64,000 bases of DNA from Metabacillus idriensis. Lineage in GTDB: Bacteria; Bacillota; Bacilli; Bacillales; Bacillaceae. Below the pieces are notes generated by a model. That model was not told where the DNA came from. It worked only from the letters and a program-made list of their open reading frames with translations, and did not search any database. This document shows, piece by piece, positions 17,124 through 26,458 of the stretch (within the stretch, counting starts at the first letter, position 1; every line of letters starts with the position of its first letter). Where the stretch lies: positions 30,135 to 94,134 of the forward strand of contig NZ_WKKF01000012.1 in the NCBI RefSeq assembly GCF_009674765.1. The letters run 5' to 3'. A program made the position numbers and the translations under genes.

Positions 17124-18011
17124 ATGCTTGAACATTTAACAACCGAAACTCGTAATGAGAAAACAATGAACTTAGATGAAATGTCTACAATTGAACTTTT
17201 AACAGTAATGAACGAAGAAGATGAGAAAGTGGCTAGAGCTGTGAAGGCGGAGCTTCCGTCCATTGCAAAAGCGGTGGATGCCATCATTCATGCTAAAAAA
17301 CAGGGTGGCCGACTGATTTACATGGGTGCAGGAACAAGCGGACGAATCGGGCTGCTGGATGCGGTTGAGTGCCCTCCCACGTTTGGAACGGACCCAGGTG
17401 AAGTGATCGGGCTGATTGCAGGCGGAGAGAAAGCGTTTATAAAAGCCGTTGAAGGAGCCGAAGACAGTAAAGAACTTGGAGTCGGCGACTTAAAGGAAAT
17501 TCAGCTAACAAGCAGTGACATTGTAGTGGGAATTGCAGCAAGCGGCCGAACTCCATATGTCATTGGCGGTCTTGAGTATTCAAACTCAATCGGTGCAAAA
17601 ACGGTAGCGGTCTGCTGCAACAAAAGTTCAGAAGTCGGAAAAACAGCTGAGATTGCAATTGAAGTAGTGAATGGACCTGAAGTTCTGACAGGATCAACAC
17701 GTTTAAAAGCGGGCACTTCACAAAAACTGGTCTGCAATATGCTTTCAACTGCCTCAATGGTTGGGATTGGGAAAGTGTATGGCAACTTGATGGTGGATGT
17801 TCAGCAGACAAATCAGAAACTTGAAGAGCGGGCAAAACGCATTGTAATGGAAGCGACATCTTGCTCGTACGAAACAGCTGAGGAATATTTAGTCATTGCA
17901 AAGGATAATTCCAAACTTGCGATTCTTATGATCTTAACCAACCTTACTTATGAAGATGCTTTAGACAAACTGAATGTTTCACAGGGATTTATCAGAGAAG
18001 CCATAAAATAA
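17124..18011 (+). CDS. murQ: N-acetylmuramic acid 6-phosphate etherase
   Basis: Cleaves the D-lactyl ether of MurNAc-6-P to GlcNAc-6-P and D-lactate, a cytoplasmic step of peptidoglycan recycling. 295 aa. The SIS-domain motifs MGAGTSGRIGLLDAVECPPTFG and GIAASGRTPYV (shortened here) are diagnostic of MurQ, as is the LKAGTSQKLVCNMLST segment. The frame also allows GTG at 17115, but AAGGG is well spaced from the ATG at 17124. The PTS gene follows after 28 bp, so the pair is an operon for importing and degrading MurNAc. Confidence 0.96.
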   Translation: MLEHLTTETRNEKTMNLDEMSTIELLTVMNEEDEKVARAVKAELPSIAKAVDAIIHAKKQGGRLIYMGAGTSGRIGLLDAVECPPTFGTDPGEVIGLIAGGEKAFIKAVEGAEDSKELGVGDLKEIQLTSSDIVVGIAASGRTPYVIGGLEYSNSIGAKTVAVCCNKSSEVGKTAEIAIEVVNGPEVLTGSTRLKAGTSQKLVCNMLSTASMVGIGKVYGNLMVDVQQTNQKLEERAKRIVMEATSCSYETAEEYLVIAKDNSKLAILMILTNLTYEDALDKLNVSQGFIREAIK

Positions 18012-18039
18012 CAATTTTCCAACTGAGAGGGGAGCTACC

Positions 18040-19959
18040 ATGAGTAAGTACCGTAAAATGGCCGATGAGATTTTGACGGCTCTTGGAGGCAGTTCAAATA
18101 TTGCTTCTTATACAAACTGTATGACACGCCTTCGCGTAACGCCAGTGAACCGAGGGAACATTAACGAACAAAAAATAAAAGAAGTCGATGGAGTAGTAGG
18201 AACGGTCGATGATGAAACATATCAAATTATCCTTGGCCCGGGAGTTGTCACAAAAGTAGCAGACCAGTTCGGCGCAGCGATCGAGGAAACAAAAGGACAA
18301 GGAAGTGCATCTAATTATGAAGCAAAAGGTGCTGACATTAAGCAGGAGTTAAAAAAGAAAAACAGCACTCCGTTTAAAACGTTCCTGCGTAAAATCGGAA
18401 GTATTTTCATTCCGCTCATCCCGGCATTTGTTGGAGCTGGCCTGATTGCCGGTATTGCATCGATTCTTGCAAACAATATAACAGCTGGAAACTTATCAGA
18501 GGAAACTTGGCAGCAATATGTCACGATTTTAAATGTTATTAAAAATGCGATCTTCAGTTATTTGGTCATTTACGTTGGGATTAATGCAGCAAAAGAATTT
18601 GGCGCAACACCTGCACTGGGAGGTGTCATTGGAGGCGTTACACTCTTAACTGGCGCGACGCCGGAAATGCCTATCACCAATATCTTTACCGGTGAAGCAT
18701 TATCCGCAGGACAGGGTGGAATTATTGGGGTTTTAATCGCGGTGTACCTTCTTGCTATGGTTGAGAAGTTCCTGCGCAGGTGGATTCCAGATGCCATTGA
18801 CATTATTGTCACGCCAACTATTGTTCTTTTACTCATTGGATTGTTAACAATCTTTATCATCATGCCTTTTGCCGGCCTGATTTCAGACAACCTGATTGGA
18901 GCAATCAATTGGACACTTGATCGTGGAGGCGCATTTGCGGGATTTGTCCTTGGAACAACTTTTCTTCCGCTCGTCATGCTGGGTCTCCATCAAGTATTAA
19001 TTCCCATTCATATTGAGATGATTAACATCTCAGGCATGACAGTGCTGCTGCCGATCCTTGCGATGTCAGGTGCTGGACAAGTCGGTGCCACTCTGGCACT
19101 TTGGATCAAGTGCCGCAAAAACACTCAATTAACGAATTTGATTAAAGGTGCTCTGCCTGTAGGCGTGCTTGGCATTGGAGAGCCGCTGATTTACGGTGTT
19201 ATCCTGCCTCTGGGGCGTCCATTTATTACAGCATGTATTGGCGGAGGAATCGGTGGAGCGGTAGTAGGTATTTTCGGAAATATTGGTGCAATTGCTATTG
19301 GTCCTTCAGGTATGGCATTGATTCCGCTGATTGCTGACGGAATGTGGTTTAAATATATTCTAGGGCTATTAGCTGGTTATGCAGGAGGATTCATTCTCAC
19401 TTATTTCTTCGGTGTTCCGAAAGAAGCTATGGTTAATACGGCAGATTCTGCTGAAAAGGAAGTTGAAATAGAAGCAGAGAAAGGTTTCTCAATCTCTGAT
19501 AAAGGTGCAGTGGTTATGCCTTTTGAAGGTGAAGTAAAACCTCTTGAAGAAGTGCCGGATGCTGTATTTTCATCAAAGTTGATGGGAGACGGATTTGCCA
19601 TTGAGCCGATTAATAATACATTGGTTTCACCTATTGACGGAGAAGTTGTGAGCGTTTTTCCTACGAAGCATGCAATTGGATTAAAATCAAATGATGGCTT
19701 GGAGCTATTAATTCATGTAGGTCTTGAAACGGTGTCCCTAAAAGGAGAAGGCTTTACGTCTCTTGCTAAAGAGGGTCAAGAAGTAAAAAAGGGAACGCCT
19801 CTTCTTAAGATTGATCTGGACTATATTAAAAAGCATGCAGTGTCAACAATTACACCGGTTATCTTTACAAATTTAGCAGAGGGAACTAGTGTAAAGCTGC
19901 TGAAAACGGGCTATCAGGAACAAGGCAGTGCGGGTGTGATTGCCTTAGAGCTTCCTTAA
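18040..19959 (+). CDS. murP: PTS transporter EIIBCA, MurNAc-type (MurP-like)
   Basis: 639 aa. Imports a sugar while phosphorylating it; next to murQ the substrate is most likely MurNAc. EIIB comes first (phosphorylated Cys27 in TNCMTRLR), then EIIC with about ten membrane helices (about 110-465), then a glucose-type EIIA domain (about 490-639) with its two histidines in HAIGLKS and LIHVGLETV. B. subtilis MurP lacks an EIIA domain, so this fused form is self-sufficient. GAGGGGAG precedes the ATG. No murR, nagZ or amiE follows. Confidence 0.9.
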   Translation: MSKYRKMADEILTALGGSSNIASYTNCMTRLRVTPVNRGNINEQKIKEVDGVVGTVDDETYQIILGPGVVTKVADQFGAAIEETKGQGSASNYEAKGADIKQELKKKNSTPFKTFLRKIGSIFIPLIPAFVGAGLIAGIASILANNITAGNLSEETWQQYVTILNVIKNAIFSYLVIYVGINAAKEFGATPALGGVIGGVTLLTGATPEMPITNIFTGEALSAGQGGIIGVLIAVYLLAMVEKFLRRWIPDAIDIIVTPTIVLLLIGLLTIFIIMPFAGLISDNLIGAINWTLDRGGAFAGFVLGTTFLPLVMLGLHQVLIPIHIEMINISGMTVLLPILAMSGAGQVGATLALWIKCRKNTQLTNLIKGALPVGVLGIGEPLIYGVILPLGRPFITACIGGGIGGAVVGIFGNIGAIAIGPSGMALIPLIADGMWFKYILGLLAGYAGGFILTYFFGVPKEAMVNTADSAEKEVEIEAEKGFSISDKGAVVMPFEGEVKPLEEVPDAVFSSKLMGDGFAIEPINNTLVSPIDGEVVSVFPTKHAIGLKSNDGLELLIHVGLETVSLKGEGFTSLAKEGQEVKKGTPLLKIDLDYIKKHAVSTITPVIFTNLAEGTSVKLLKTGYQEQGSAGVIALELP

Positions 19960-20049
19960 AGGAGTTTGGTTTTTAAATAGCTGACTGAAGCGAAATCCAT
20001 TTAACTTGCCGCTGCTATCATAGACAAGCGATTTGGAATGTAAAAAAAG

Positions 20050-20079
20050 CACCATTTAGGAGACTAGATGGTGTTTTTT
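20050..20079 (+). terminator. Terminator of the murQP operon
   Basis: CACCAT-TTAG, GAGA loop, CTAG-ATGGTG, TTTTTT. Related in sequence to the hairpin at 15968-15990. Confidence 0.88.
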
Positions 20080-20150
20080 GTATTTACCAAAATTTGATGG
20101 AACTTTATAATCCAAGGAGAAGGTGATATTTAACATTTGGATGTTCATCC

Positions 20151-20389
20151 GTGAAAATAACTAAAAACAGAACGATCGTTGCAATCTTATCAATCATTCT
20201 GTCTCTGCTTGTTTTTCCGCTCATACATAGGATAGAAGACAGAAAGTCACCGCTACTATGAGCAATACATAGAAAGTATCCTTCTCATTTGGAATCAGGA
20301 ATGGGAATAGGTGACAGAGGACATGTTGCTAATTGGCTAAAAGTGAAACACTATCAGCTAAAGACTGCAGTGAGCAGCTCAACGTAAAC
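20151..20389 (+). pseudogene. Decayed gene with an N-terminal membrane anchor
   Basis: From GTG 20151, 36 codons encode a basic start and a hydrophobic segment (AILSIILSLLVFPLI), stopping at a TGA. Further protein-like stretches continue in the other frames (YYEQYIESILLIWNQ, then SGMGIGDRGHVANWLK), each ended by stops. This looks like one gene broken by at least two frameshifts. The original family is not recognised, and no good ribosome site precedes it. Confidence 0.4.
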
Positions 20390-20417
20390 GAATGACGGTG
20401 CTGTATGGAACCATAAT

Positions 20418-20454
20418 GAAAAAGAGGCTGAGAATGAACTCAGCCTCTTTTTCT
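20418..20454. terminator. Terminator of the glcDF operon (bidirectional)
   Basis: AAAAAGAGGCTGAG, 6-base loop, CTCAGCCTCTTTTT; perfect stem. Confidence 0.93.
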
Positions 20455-20461
20455 ATTCTTC

Positions 20462-21784
20462 TTAATTTTGAACTGCTTCTAGCAGCAAGTCAGCAATATG
20501 AACAGCACGCACCTTGTCTGACAAGCCTTCCCGCTCAATTCCAAGTTTCATTTGCAGCAGGCACCCGGGGTTTGCTGTTACGATGGTTGCGGCATGAGTG
20601 GCTTTTGCGTTTTTCATTTTGGTATCTAGAATCTGCATTGACATTTCTGATTCGACGATATTGTAGATTCCGGCTGAACCGCAGCAGCTGTCGGCGTTTT
20701 TCATTTCACGGTATTCAATGTTTCCGATTGCTTTTAAAAGCGTACGGGGTTCTGCGGATGTTTTCATGACATTTCTTAAATGACAAGAGTCCTGATAGGT
20801 GACTGCCTGTTCAGGCAGTTTTAGCTTCATCTTAAAGAACTCAAGTTCAACCAGAATGCTTGATAGGTCTTTGAGCTTGCTTGAGAATGTTTTAGCCCGC
20901 TCTGACCATTTTGCATCGTCTTTAAGAAGATGATCGTAATCAATTAAAAAGGCTCCGCAGCCTCCTGCGTTTGTAATAATGTAATCAACCTGCAGGTCTT
21001 CGAATGCTGTAATGTTTCGTTTGGCAAGGTCTTTAGCAGCGTCTTTTTCACCACTGTGCCCATGCAAGGCTCCGCAGCAGGCCTGGTTTTCAGGTATGAC
21101 AATTTCACAGCCTGAAAGCTGAAGCAGCTTCATAGTTGCGTCATTTGTTTTCATAAACATCGTGTCCATCAGGCAACCGGAGAAGAAGGCAACACGTTTT
21201 CGTTTTTCCGGTTTAGCAGGCAGATAGGTCGGCCGGTTTTTCATTTCCTTCAATGTTGGGATTACCGGAAGCACTTTTTCCATGGAGGATAAACTGTCAG
21301 GCAAAAGCTTCATCATGCCTGAAGAACGAACGGCGCGCTGCAAGCCAGAACGCTGGTAGAATCCAATTAATCCTGTTAATGTACGCATGCGTTCCTGATG
21401 AGGGAACAATCCTTCAAAAACGGCTTTACGGACCGTTCGTACAGGCAATGAATGCTTTTTGTTCTGATTAATAATATCGCGCGCCTCTTCAAGCAAGTGG
21501 CCATAATTTACTCCTGAAGGGCAGACAGGTTCACAGGCTCTGCAGCCCAAACACATATTGAGAGACTTTTCTACGTCTGCATCAGGTTCTACAATTCCTT
21601 CTGCAACTGCTTTCATCAGTGCGATTCTGCCTCTCGGAGAATGAGATTCCTGAAACCCTGACTCAATATAGGTCGGACAGGTCGGCAGGCAAAATCCGCA
21701 GCGCATGCAGTTAAGAAGTTCATCCTCGTTCATCCGTTCCTTAAATTGCTCTTGAATGGTTTCGCGTTCCTTTACAGTTGTCAT
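20462..21784 (-). CDS. glcF: Glycolate oxidase iron-sulfur subunit
   Basis: 440 aa, counterpart of B. subtilis YsfD. It passes electrons from the FAD subunit to the membrane quinone pool. Two 4Fe-4S motifs near the N-terminus (Cys26, 29, 32, 36 in CMRCGFCLPTC; then CLGCRACEPVC) are followed by two cysteine-rich CCG domains (CCGALHGHSG, SCCGSAGIYN). The ATG overlaps the stop of glcD by four bases, so translation is coupled. With glcD and the regulator it forms a glycolate-use cluster. Confidence 0.93.
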   Translation of the reverse strand: MTTVKERETIQEQFKERMNEDELLNCMRCGFCLPTCPTYIESGFQESHSPRGRIALMKAVAEGIVEPDADVEKSLNMCLGCRACEPVCPSGVNYGHLLEEARDIINQNKKHSLPVRTVRKAVFEGLFPHQERMRTLTGLIGFYQRSGLQRAVRSSGMMKLLPDSLSSMEKVLPVIPTLKEMKNRPTYLPAKPEKRKRVAFFSGCLMDTMFMKTNDATMKLLQLSGCEIVIPENQACCGALHGHSGEKDAAKDLAKRNITAFEDLQVDYIITNAGGCGAFLIDYDHLLKDDAKWSERAKTFSSKLKDLSSILVELEFFKMKLKLPEQAVTYQDSCHLRNVMKTSAEPRTLLKAIGNIEYREMKNADSCCGSAGIYNIVESEMSMQILDTKMKNAKATHAATIVTANPGCLLQMKLGIEREGLSDKVRAVHIADLLLEAVQN

Positions 21785-23193
21785 CTTGAGACCACCACCC
21801 GTTTTCGCGAGTCTTTGGCAAACATTTTGCCTGGGTTCATAATGTTATTTGGGTCAAGTGAATGCTTAATGGCTTTCATGGCGGCAATCCCTTCTTTGCC
21901 TGCCTTCAGCTCAAGGTACGGAGCTTTCATAACGCCGACTCCGTGTTCGCCTGTAATGGTCCCGCCAAGCTCGATTGCTTTTACGAATATTTCTTCGAAC
22001 GCTTTTTCAACGCGCTCTACTTCTTCATGATTTCTCACATCAGTCAAACACGTTGGATGGAGGTTCCCATCTCCTGCATGACCAAATGTGCAAATCGTGA
22101 GCCCGTATTTTTCCGCAATTTCATTTGTGGCCAGCACCATTTTTGCGATTTCTGACCGGGGCACAGTTGCATCTTCCAGTATCGTTGTCGGTTTTAGTCT
22201 GGCTAATGCAGAAAGGGCGGAGCGGCGTGCCGTCCGGAGACCATCTGCTTCTGCTTCGGATTCTGCTACCTTAACCGAAACGGCTTTTTCCTCTTCGCAA
22301 ATGGCAGCCATTTTTATCATATCTCTTTGGACAACGTCAGTAGGTCCGTCCTGCTCAATTAAAAGAACTGCTTTAACATCGGTCGGCAAACCGATTTGAG
22401 CAAAATCCTCAACTACTTTTAAGGTAGGCTGATCAAGGAATTCAAGTGTTGTCGGAATGATTTTATTTGCAATGATTTTTGAAACGGATTTTGCTGCTGC
22501 TTCTAAATCCTGATAGAGAGCAAGCATCGTCATTTTATCCTCCGGCACAGGAATCAGTTTAAGAATGGCCTTTGTTACAATTCCGAGAGTTCCTTCTGAT
22601 CCTACGAAAAGACGGGTTAAATCATATCCTGCTACGTCTTTTGCGAGTTTTCCGCCGGTTTGGATAATATCTCCGTTTGCCAGAACTACTTCCAGTCCCA
22701 TGACATAGTCGCGTGTTACACCATATTTCAGACCGCGGAGACCGCCTGAGTTTTCATTGATGTTTCCGCCTATAGTAGAGATTTTCATTGAGCTTGGATC
22801 AGGCGGATAGAACAGGCCTTTTTCCTCGACAGCATGAATGAGGTCAAGGGTGACGACTCCAGGCTGAACAGTTGCAGTAAGGTTTTCCTCATCAATTTCT
22901 AGAATGGCATTCAAATGTTTAAACAAAAGGACAATTCCGCCTTCAGTCGGGCAAGTGCCTGCGCATAGATTGGTGCCGGACCCTCTAGGGACAAGCGGAA
23001 TTTGCTGCTCATTGCAAATTTTTACGACTTTTGAGACTTCTGCTGTATTTCTTGGAGCAATAACAGCGTCAGGAAGTGATTGAAACTGCGGTGTTGCATC
23101 GAAGGAATACACGAGTCTCCCTGCTTTTGAATCATCATAGTTTTCAGCTCCAACAATGGATTGGAGCTTTGCTTTTATTTCTGCGGGTATCAT
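21781..23193 (-). CDS. glcD: Glycolate oxidase FAD subunit
   Basis: 470 aa, counterpart of YsfC. Oxidises glycolate to glyoxylate. FAD_binding_4 domain with VPRGSGTNLCAG and INENSGGLRGLKYG, then the oxidase C-terminal domain with CTFGHAGDGNLHP, GEHGVGVMKAPYL and the terminal DPNNIMNPGK. GGGAGGT lies 9 bases before the ATG. First gene of the glcDF pair; the CdaR-type regulator lies upstream in the same direction, separated by 88 bp. Confidence 0.94.
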   Translation of the reverse strand: MIPAEIKAKLQSIVGAENYDDSKAGRLVYSFDATPQFQSLPDAVIAPRNTAEVSKVVKICNEQQIPLVPRGSGTNLCAGTCPTEGGIVLLFKHLNAILEIDEENLTATVQPGVVTLDLIHAVEEKGLFYPPDPSSMKISTIGGNINENSGGLRGLKYGVTRDYVMGLEVVLANGDIIQTGGKLAKDVAGYDLTRLFVGSEGTLGIVTKAILKLIPVPEDKMTMLALYQDLEAAAKSVSKIIANKIIPTTLEFLDQPTLKVVEDFAQIGLPTDVKAVLLIEQDGPTDVVQRDMIKMAAICEEEKAVSVKVAESEAEADGLRTARRSALSALARLKPTTILEDATVPRSEIAKMVLATNEIAEKYGLTICTFGHAGDGNLHPTCLTDVRNHEEVERVEKAFEEIFVKAIELGGTITGEHGVGVMKAPYLELKAGKEGIAAMKAIKHSLDPNNIMNPGKMFAKDSRKRVVVSR

Positions 23194-23281
23194 CCAGTTC
23201 TACCTCCCTATTCATGTGAAAAGTACTTCCTTTTATCATAAATAAAAGACGAAGGATAAACTATGGATAATCCTACAAGGT

Positions 23282-24409
23282 TTAAAGGGTATTTGGTTCA
23301 TTTTTTGGATAATCATCTAAAAAGAAAAAGGCAAGAAACAAAGCAGTCAGGTCTTCAGAATGTCTCGGGTTTAATCCTGTAAGCTGCTCAATACGCTTTA
23401 AACGGTAGTGAAGGGTGTTGATATGAATATGAAGATGATCTGCCGTATGTTTGAAGGATTGGTTATGGTTAAGAAATGTCTTTAAAGTATCCAGTAATTC
23501 CCGATCTAGTATGATCGGTGCGATGGTCCGGCTCACAAACTCTTCTCTGGTATCTTTTTTGATGTCCTTCAGGAGCATTTCCAGACGCAATTCCTCATCA
23601 AAAACAATTGAATTCGTGTTCTTGGCTACTGTTAAAGCACGGTCAGCCTGTTCAAATGAACGATAAACTTCTGCTGCTGCAGAGTGTTGCCCAACCCCCA
23701 TGGAGATCTTAAGCTGATATCTTTCACTTAAATAACGGCTGATTTGGATGGCAAATTGCCGGGTGCGTTCTTTGTTCTCCTTTGCCGCCTGCAGGATCAC
23801 AAAGCGGTCATTGCCCCAACGGACAAACACATCTGTACTCGCGTTCATGAATGTCTGCATGATGTCATTCAAAATTTCCTGGCTAATCAGCGCATCTTCG
23901 CGTCCTGTACAGTGGCCAATCATGACCTGCCTGTCCGCAGACAGGTCAATTCCAAGGAGTTCTGCCTGATTCAAAAATGCCTCAGACCATTCGGACTTTT
24001 GGATCCAGTCAAAAACGAAAGCTTCAAGAGCCCTGGTTCGCCATTCAAACTGCTCAGAATAGTACCGTTCATTCATAAGAAGCTCGGTCATTTTTTTCAG
24101 AATTTCTCCAAATGGGGAAACATTGTCCGGATCTCCGGTAATCCCGATGACTCCTGCAATTTGATTCTGGAAGAAAACTGGCAAATTAATACCTGATTTG
24201 ACCCCGGCCAGCACTTTATGATCTTTCTCTGTAATAATGAGCTTCCGTTGTTCGCGGCAGCAAATAAGCGCTCCTTCATGAAACGTGCCTACTCTGTTTT
24301 CATCTGTACTTGCGATGATCGTCCCGCTTGTATCTGCCACAATTAACTCTTCATCTATAAGGTGGTTCATTTCTGAAATGATGCTTTTAGCTAACGAAGG
24401 TCTGATCAA
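23282..24409 (-). CDS. CdaR-family regulator of glycolate genes (YsfB-like)
   Basis: 375 aa. An N-terminal sugar-diacid-recognition domain (LIRPSLAKSIISEMN, then LPVFFQNQIAGVIGITG) is followed by a degenerate GGDEF-like middle and a C-terminal PucR-type HTH (HTADHLHIHINTLHYRLKRI, shortened). The orthologue YsfB/GlcR activates ysfCD with glycolate. The frame runs up to an ATG at 24466 without a ribosome site; GGAGGA lies 6 bases ahead of the TTG at 24409, which is the better start. It sits directly upstream of glcD on the same strand. Confidence 0.88.
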   Translation of the reverse strand: MIRPSLAKSIISEMNHLIDEELIVADTSGTIIASTDENRVGTFHEGALICCREQRKLIITEKDHKVLAGVKSGINLPVFFQNQIAGVIGITGDPDNVSPFGEILKKMTELLMNERYYSEQFEWRTRALEAFVFDWIQKSEWSEAFLNQAELLGIDLSADRQVMIGHCTGREDALISQEILNDIMQTFMNASTDVFVRWGNDRFVILQAAKENKERTRQFAIQISRYLSERYQLKISMGVGQHSAAAEVYRSFEQADRALTVAKNTNSIVFDEELRLEMLLKDIKKDTREEFVSRTIAPIILDRELLDTLKTFLNHNQSFKHTADHLHIHINTLHYRLKRIEQLTGLNPRHSEDLTALFLAFFFLDDYPKNEPNTL

Positions 24410-24630
24410 AGTGCTTCCTCCAGTATTAATTGGTGTGTATATTTTAGCATGTTTAAAGTGTTTCATGAGTATGAAAGGAATTTTGAAAGGGAGTGGGTAA
24501 ATAGTTCAACTATACAAGGAGCAATTGTATGGTTAATCCCTTTTTTCAAAGTTATTAGCAGGCTAGTTGAATAAAATAGCGAATGTAATAGATTAGTGCA
24601 CATTGAAAAATAATTATGGAGGTGTCTTAT

Positions 24631-24984
24631 GTGAACAGCCCTATTTTAAATCAAATCGGAACGGTCTTTATTCCAGTTAGAAACATCGAGAAAGCACGAG
24701 ATTGGTATTGTGATCTTTTAGGTTTAGAAACTGATGGAGAAATACAGTTCGGCCATATTTACGTAATGCCTATGAAGAGTACTGGGATCGTTTTAGACAG
24801 CAAGATTTATTCAGAACAAAACATAATAAAAACTCCCTTATTTCATTTCAATACAGAAAATATTGAGGAAGCCTATACCTATATGAAGAAAAAGAAGGTT
24901 GATGTTATATCTGAAATTGAACATCATCATTATTTTAATTTCAAAGATCCAGATGGAAATCATTTGATGATTTGTAAGTGTTAA
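24631..24984 (+). CDS. VOC (glyoxalase/dioxygenase fold) protein
   Basis: 117 aa, one VOC module: GTVFIPVRNIEKARDWYCDLLG at the start (shortened), then FHFNTENIEEA and NFKDPDGNHLMIC at the end, with a metal-ligand-like Glu/His pattern. Function could be a small-molecule transferase or resistance protein; not assignable. GGAGGTG (24618-24624) lies 6 bases before the GTG at 24631, and it falls inside the longer frame that begins at 24616. Confidence 0.8.
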   Translation: MNSPILNQIGTVFIPVRNIEKARDWYCDLLGLETDGEIQFGHIYVMPMKSTGIVLDSKIYSEQNIIKTPLFHFNTENIEEAYTYMKKKKVDVISEIEHHHYFNFKDPDGNHLMICKC

Positions 24985-25082
24985 TTGATATCAACAATCG
25001 GGCCATTAAATTGAAGAACCAGCTTATCGAAGAACTTTTCTTAAGTGTCAACTAGGCTCTTATCCCTTTCTCGACAATCAGA

Positions 25083-25108
25083 CAGACTCTCCAGTGAGTC
25101 TGTTTTTT
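25083..25108 (+). terminator. Terminator
   Basis: CAGACTC, 6-base loop, GAGTCTG, TTTTTT; about 100 bp after the VOC gene. Confidence 0.88.
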
Positions 25109-25261
25109 ACTTTAATTTAAATGAACAATAAATTAAATTATTTAATGTGTAAGTTAACTTATTGAATAAAAATATAAATTTTAATAAATAATTTTAAATG
25201 ATTATTTAAAAATTGAAAGGTATGGTGTAAGATATGATTAAACGAAAGAAAGGAGAACAGT

Positions 25262-25633
25262 ATGGCATATCCTTTACTCACTAATTGTCCTGTTTGCAGG
25301 AAGGCGCTTAAAATTACTAAGCTGCAGTGTAACCATTGCCAGACAACGGTAGAAAATGAATTTGAAGTTTCAAGACTGGCGGCTCTCGGTCAGGAACAGC
25401 TGCATTTTATTGAGATTTTTCTTAAATGCCGTGGAAATATTAAAGAGGTCGAGAAGGAGCTCGGAATTTCCTATCCGACTGTCAGAGGAAAATTAGATGA
25501 AATTATCTCTGCTTTGGGATATTCCTCTCAAAAGAAACCGGAAGTGGATAAGAAAAAAATTGTATCGTTATTGGAAAAAGGCAAAATTACGGCAGAGAAA
25601 GCCATTCAGTTATTAAAAGAGGGGGAAGAATAA
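25262..25633 (+). CDS. DUF2089 zinc-ribbon/HTH protein
   Basis: 123 aa. A zinc ribbon (CPVC at 9-12, CNHC at 24-27 approximately) is followed by an HTH-like segment (NIKEVEKELGISYPTVRGKL) and a short helical tail with a SHOCT-like motif (VSLLEKGKITAEKAIQLL). The layout suggests a DNA-binding regulator. It overlaps the next gene by one base and heads a three-gene operon of unstudied proteins. AAAGGAG precedes the ATG. Confidence 0.82.
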   Translation: MAYPLLTNCPVCRKALKITKLQCNHCQTTVENEFEVSRLAALGQEQLHFIEIFLKCRGNIKEVEKELGISYPTVRGKLDEIISALGYSSQKKPEVDKKKIVSLLEKGKITAEKAIQLLKEGEE

Positions 25634-26022
25634 TGAAGGATGAAATTTCGAGAGTCTTAACGCTGATGGAGGAAGGAAAGATTGATAAGGAAAAAGCAAG
25701 TGAATTAATTACTATTTTACAAGGTAAAGATCAGCCGGAGCCAGTGACAATAAAAAAAGAAGTCCCATATGGATATAAAATGTTAAAGATTCGTGTGACC
25801 TCCGATGAAGGTGATAATGTAAATGTGAATTTACCGATTAATCTGGTAAAGGCTGTTTTAAAAGTAGGTACAAATATTGCTGAAAAAATACCTGAGGCAG
25901 AAAAATATGTAAAAGATATTAACGTTGACCTGCTCATCGAAGCAATTGAAAACGAATTGGACGGACAGATTGTTGACATCAACTCGGCCAATGGTGATAA
26001 AGTTTTTGTGGTAATTGAGTAG
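25633..26022 (+). CDS. SHOCT-like protein
   Basis: 129 aa. Residues 1-30 (ISRVLTLMEEGKIDKEKASELI) repeat the SHOCT-type helical motif seen at the end of the preceding gene, suggesting that the two proteins share a partner or pair with each other. Residues 45-129 form a beta-rich domain (LKIRVTSDEGDNVNVNLP). No signal peptide. Middle gene of the operon. Function unknown. Confidence 0.75.
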   Translation: MKDEISRVLTLMEEGKIDKEKASELITILQGKDQPEPVTIKKEVPYGYKMLKIRVTSDEGDNVNVNLPINLVKAVLKVGTNIAEKIPEAEKYVKDINVDLLIEAIENELDGQIVDINSANGDKVFVVIE

Positions 26023-26025
26023 ATT

Positions 26026-26295
26026 ATGTTAAAAGTCAGGGTGAAAGTAAAGGATAAACGATTCTCCATTCCCGTTCCCTATGAGGTTTTAAATTTGGCT
26101 AGTTTTATTATTACATCAAAAAGGATTATTCGCCTAATAAATAGAGCAATTGAAAAGGATGGCAGCAAATTCATCTTCCCGGAAATTGAAAGAAATGATT
26201 TGAAGCCGCTGCTGCAGGGATTTTCAAAGCACAGTGGAGTTATCCTTTTTGAAACGAAATTGAAGGATGGAACAGAGGTAGAAGTAAAGCTTTAA
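26026..26295 (+). CDS. Unknown protein, third gene of the DUF2089 operon
   Basis: 89 aa. It begins LKVRVKVKDKRFSIPVPYEVLNLAS, reminiscent of the beta-rich part of the preceding protein (LKIRVTSDEG...NLPINLV; both abbreviated), so it may be a diverged copy of that domain without the SHOCT motif. It starts 4 bp after the upstream stop. Not recognised otherwise. Confidence 0.65.
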   Translation: MLKVRVKVKDKRFSIPVPYEVLNLASFIITSKRIIRLINRAIEKDGSKFIFPEIERNDLKPLLQGFSKHSGVILFETKLKDGTEVEVKL

Positions 26296-26458
26296 CTAAA
26301 ACTTCTACATCGCATTTTTTAATGGAAACAGCTTCGTCTTTTTGTGCCTAATCTATAGGATTAGAAATAGCATTCAGCCAATATAAGAAACTAACAGTGT
26401 TTTTCTGATTTTCTGTTCAGTACCAATACTGACTATAGCACCCATTTTCCACTAAAGG

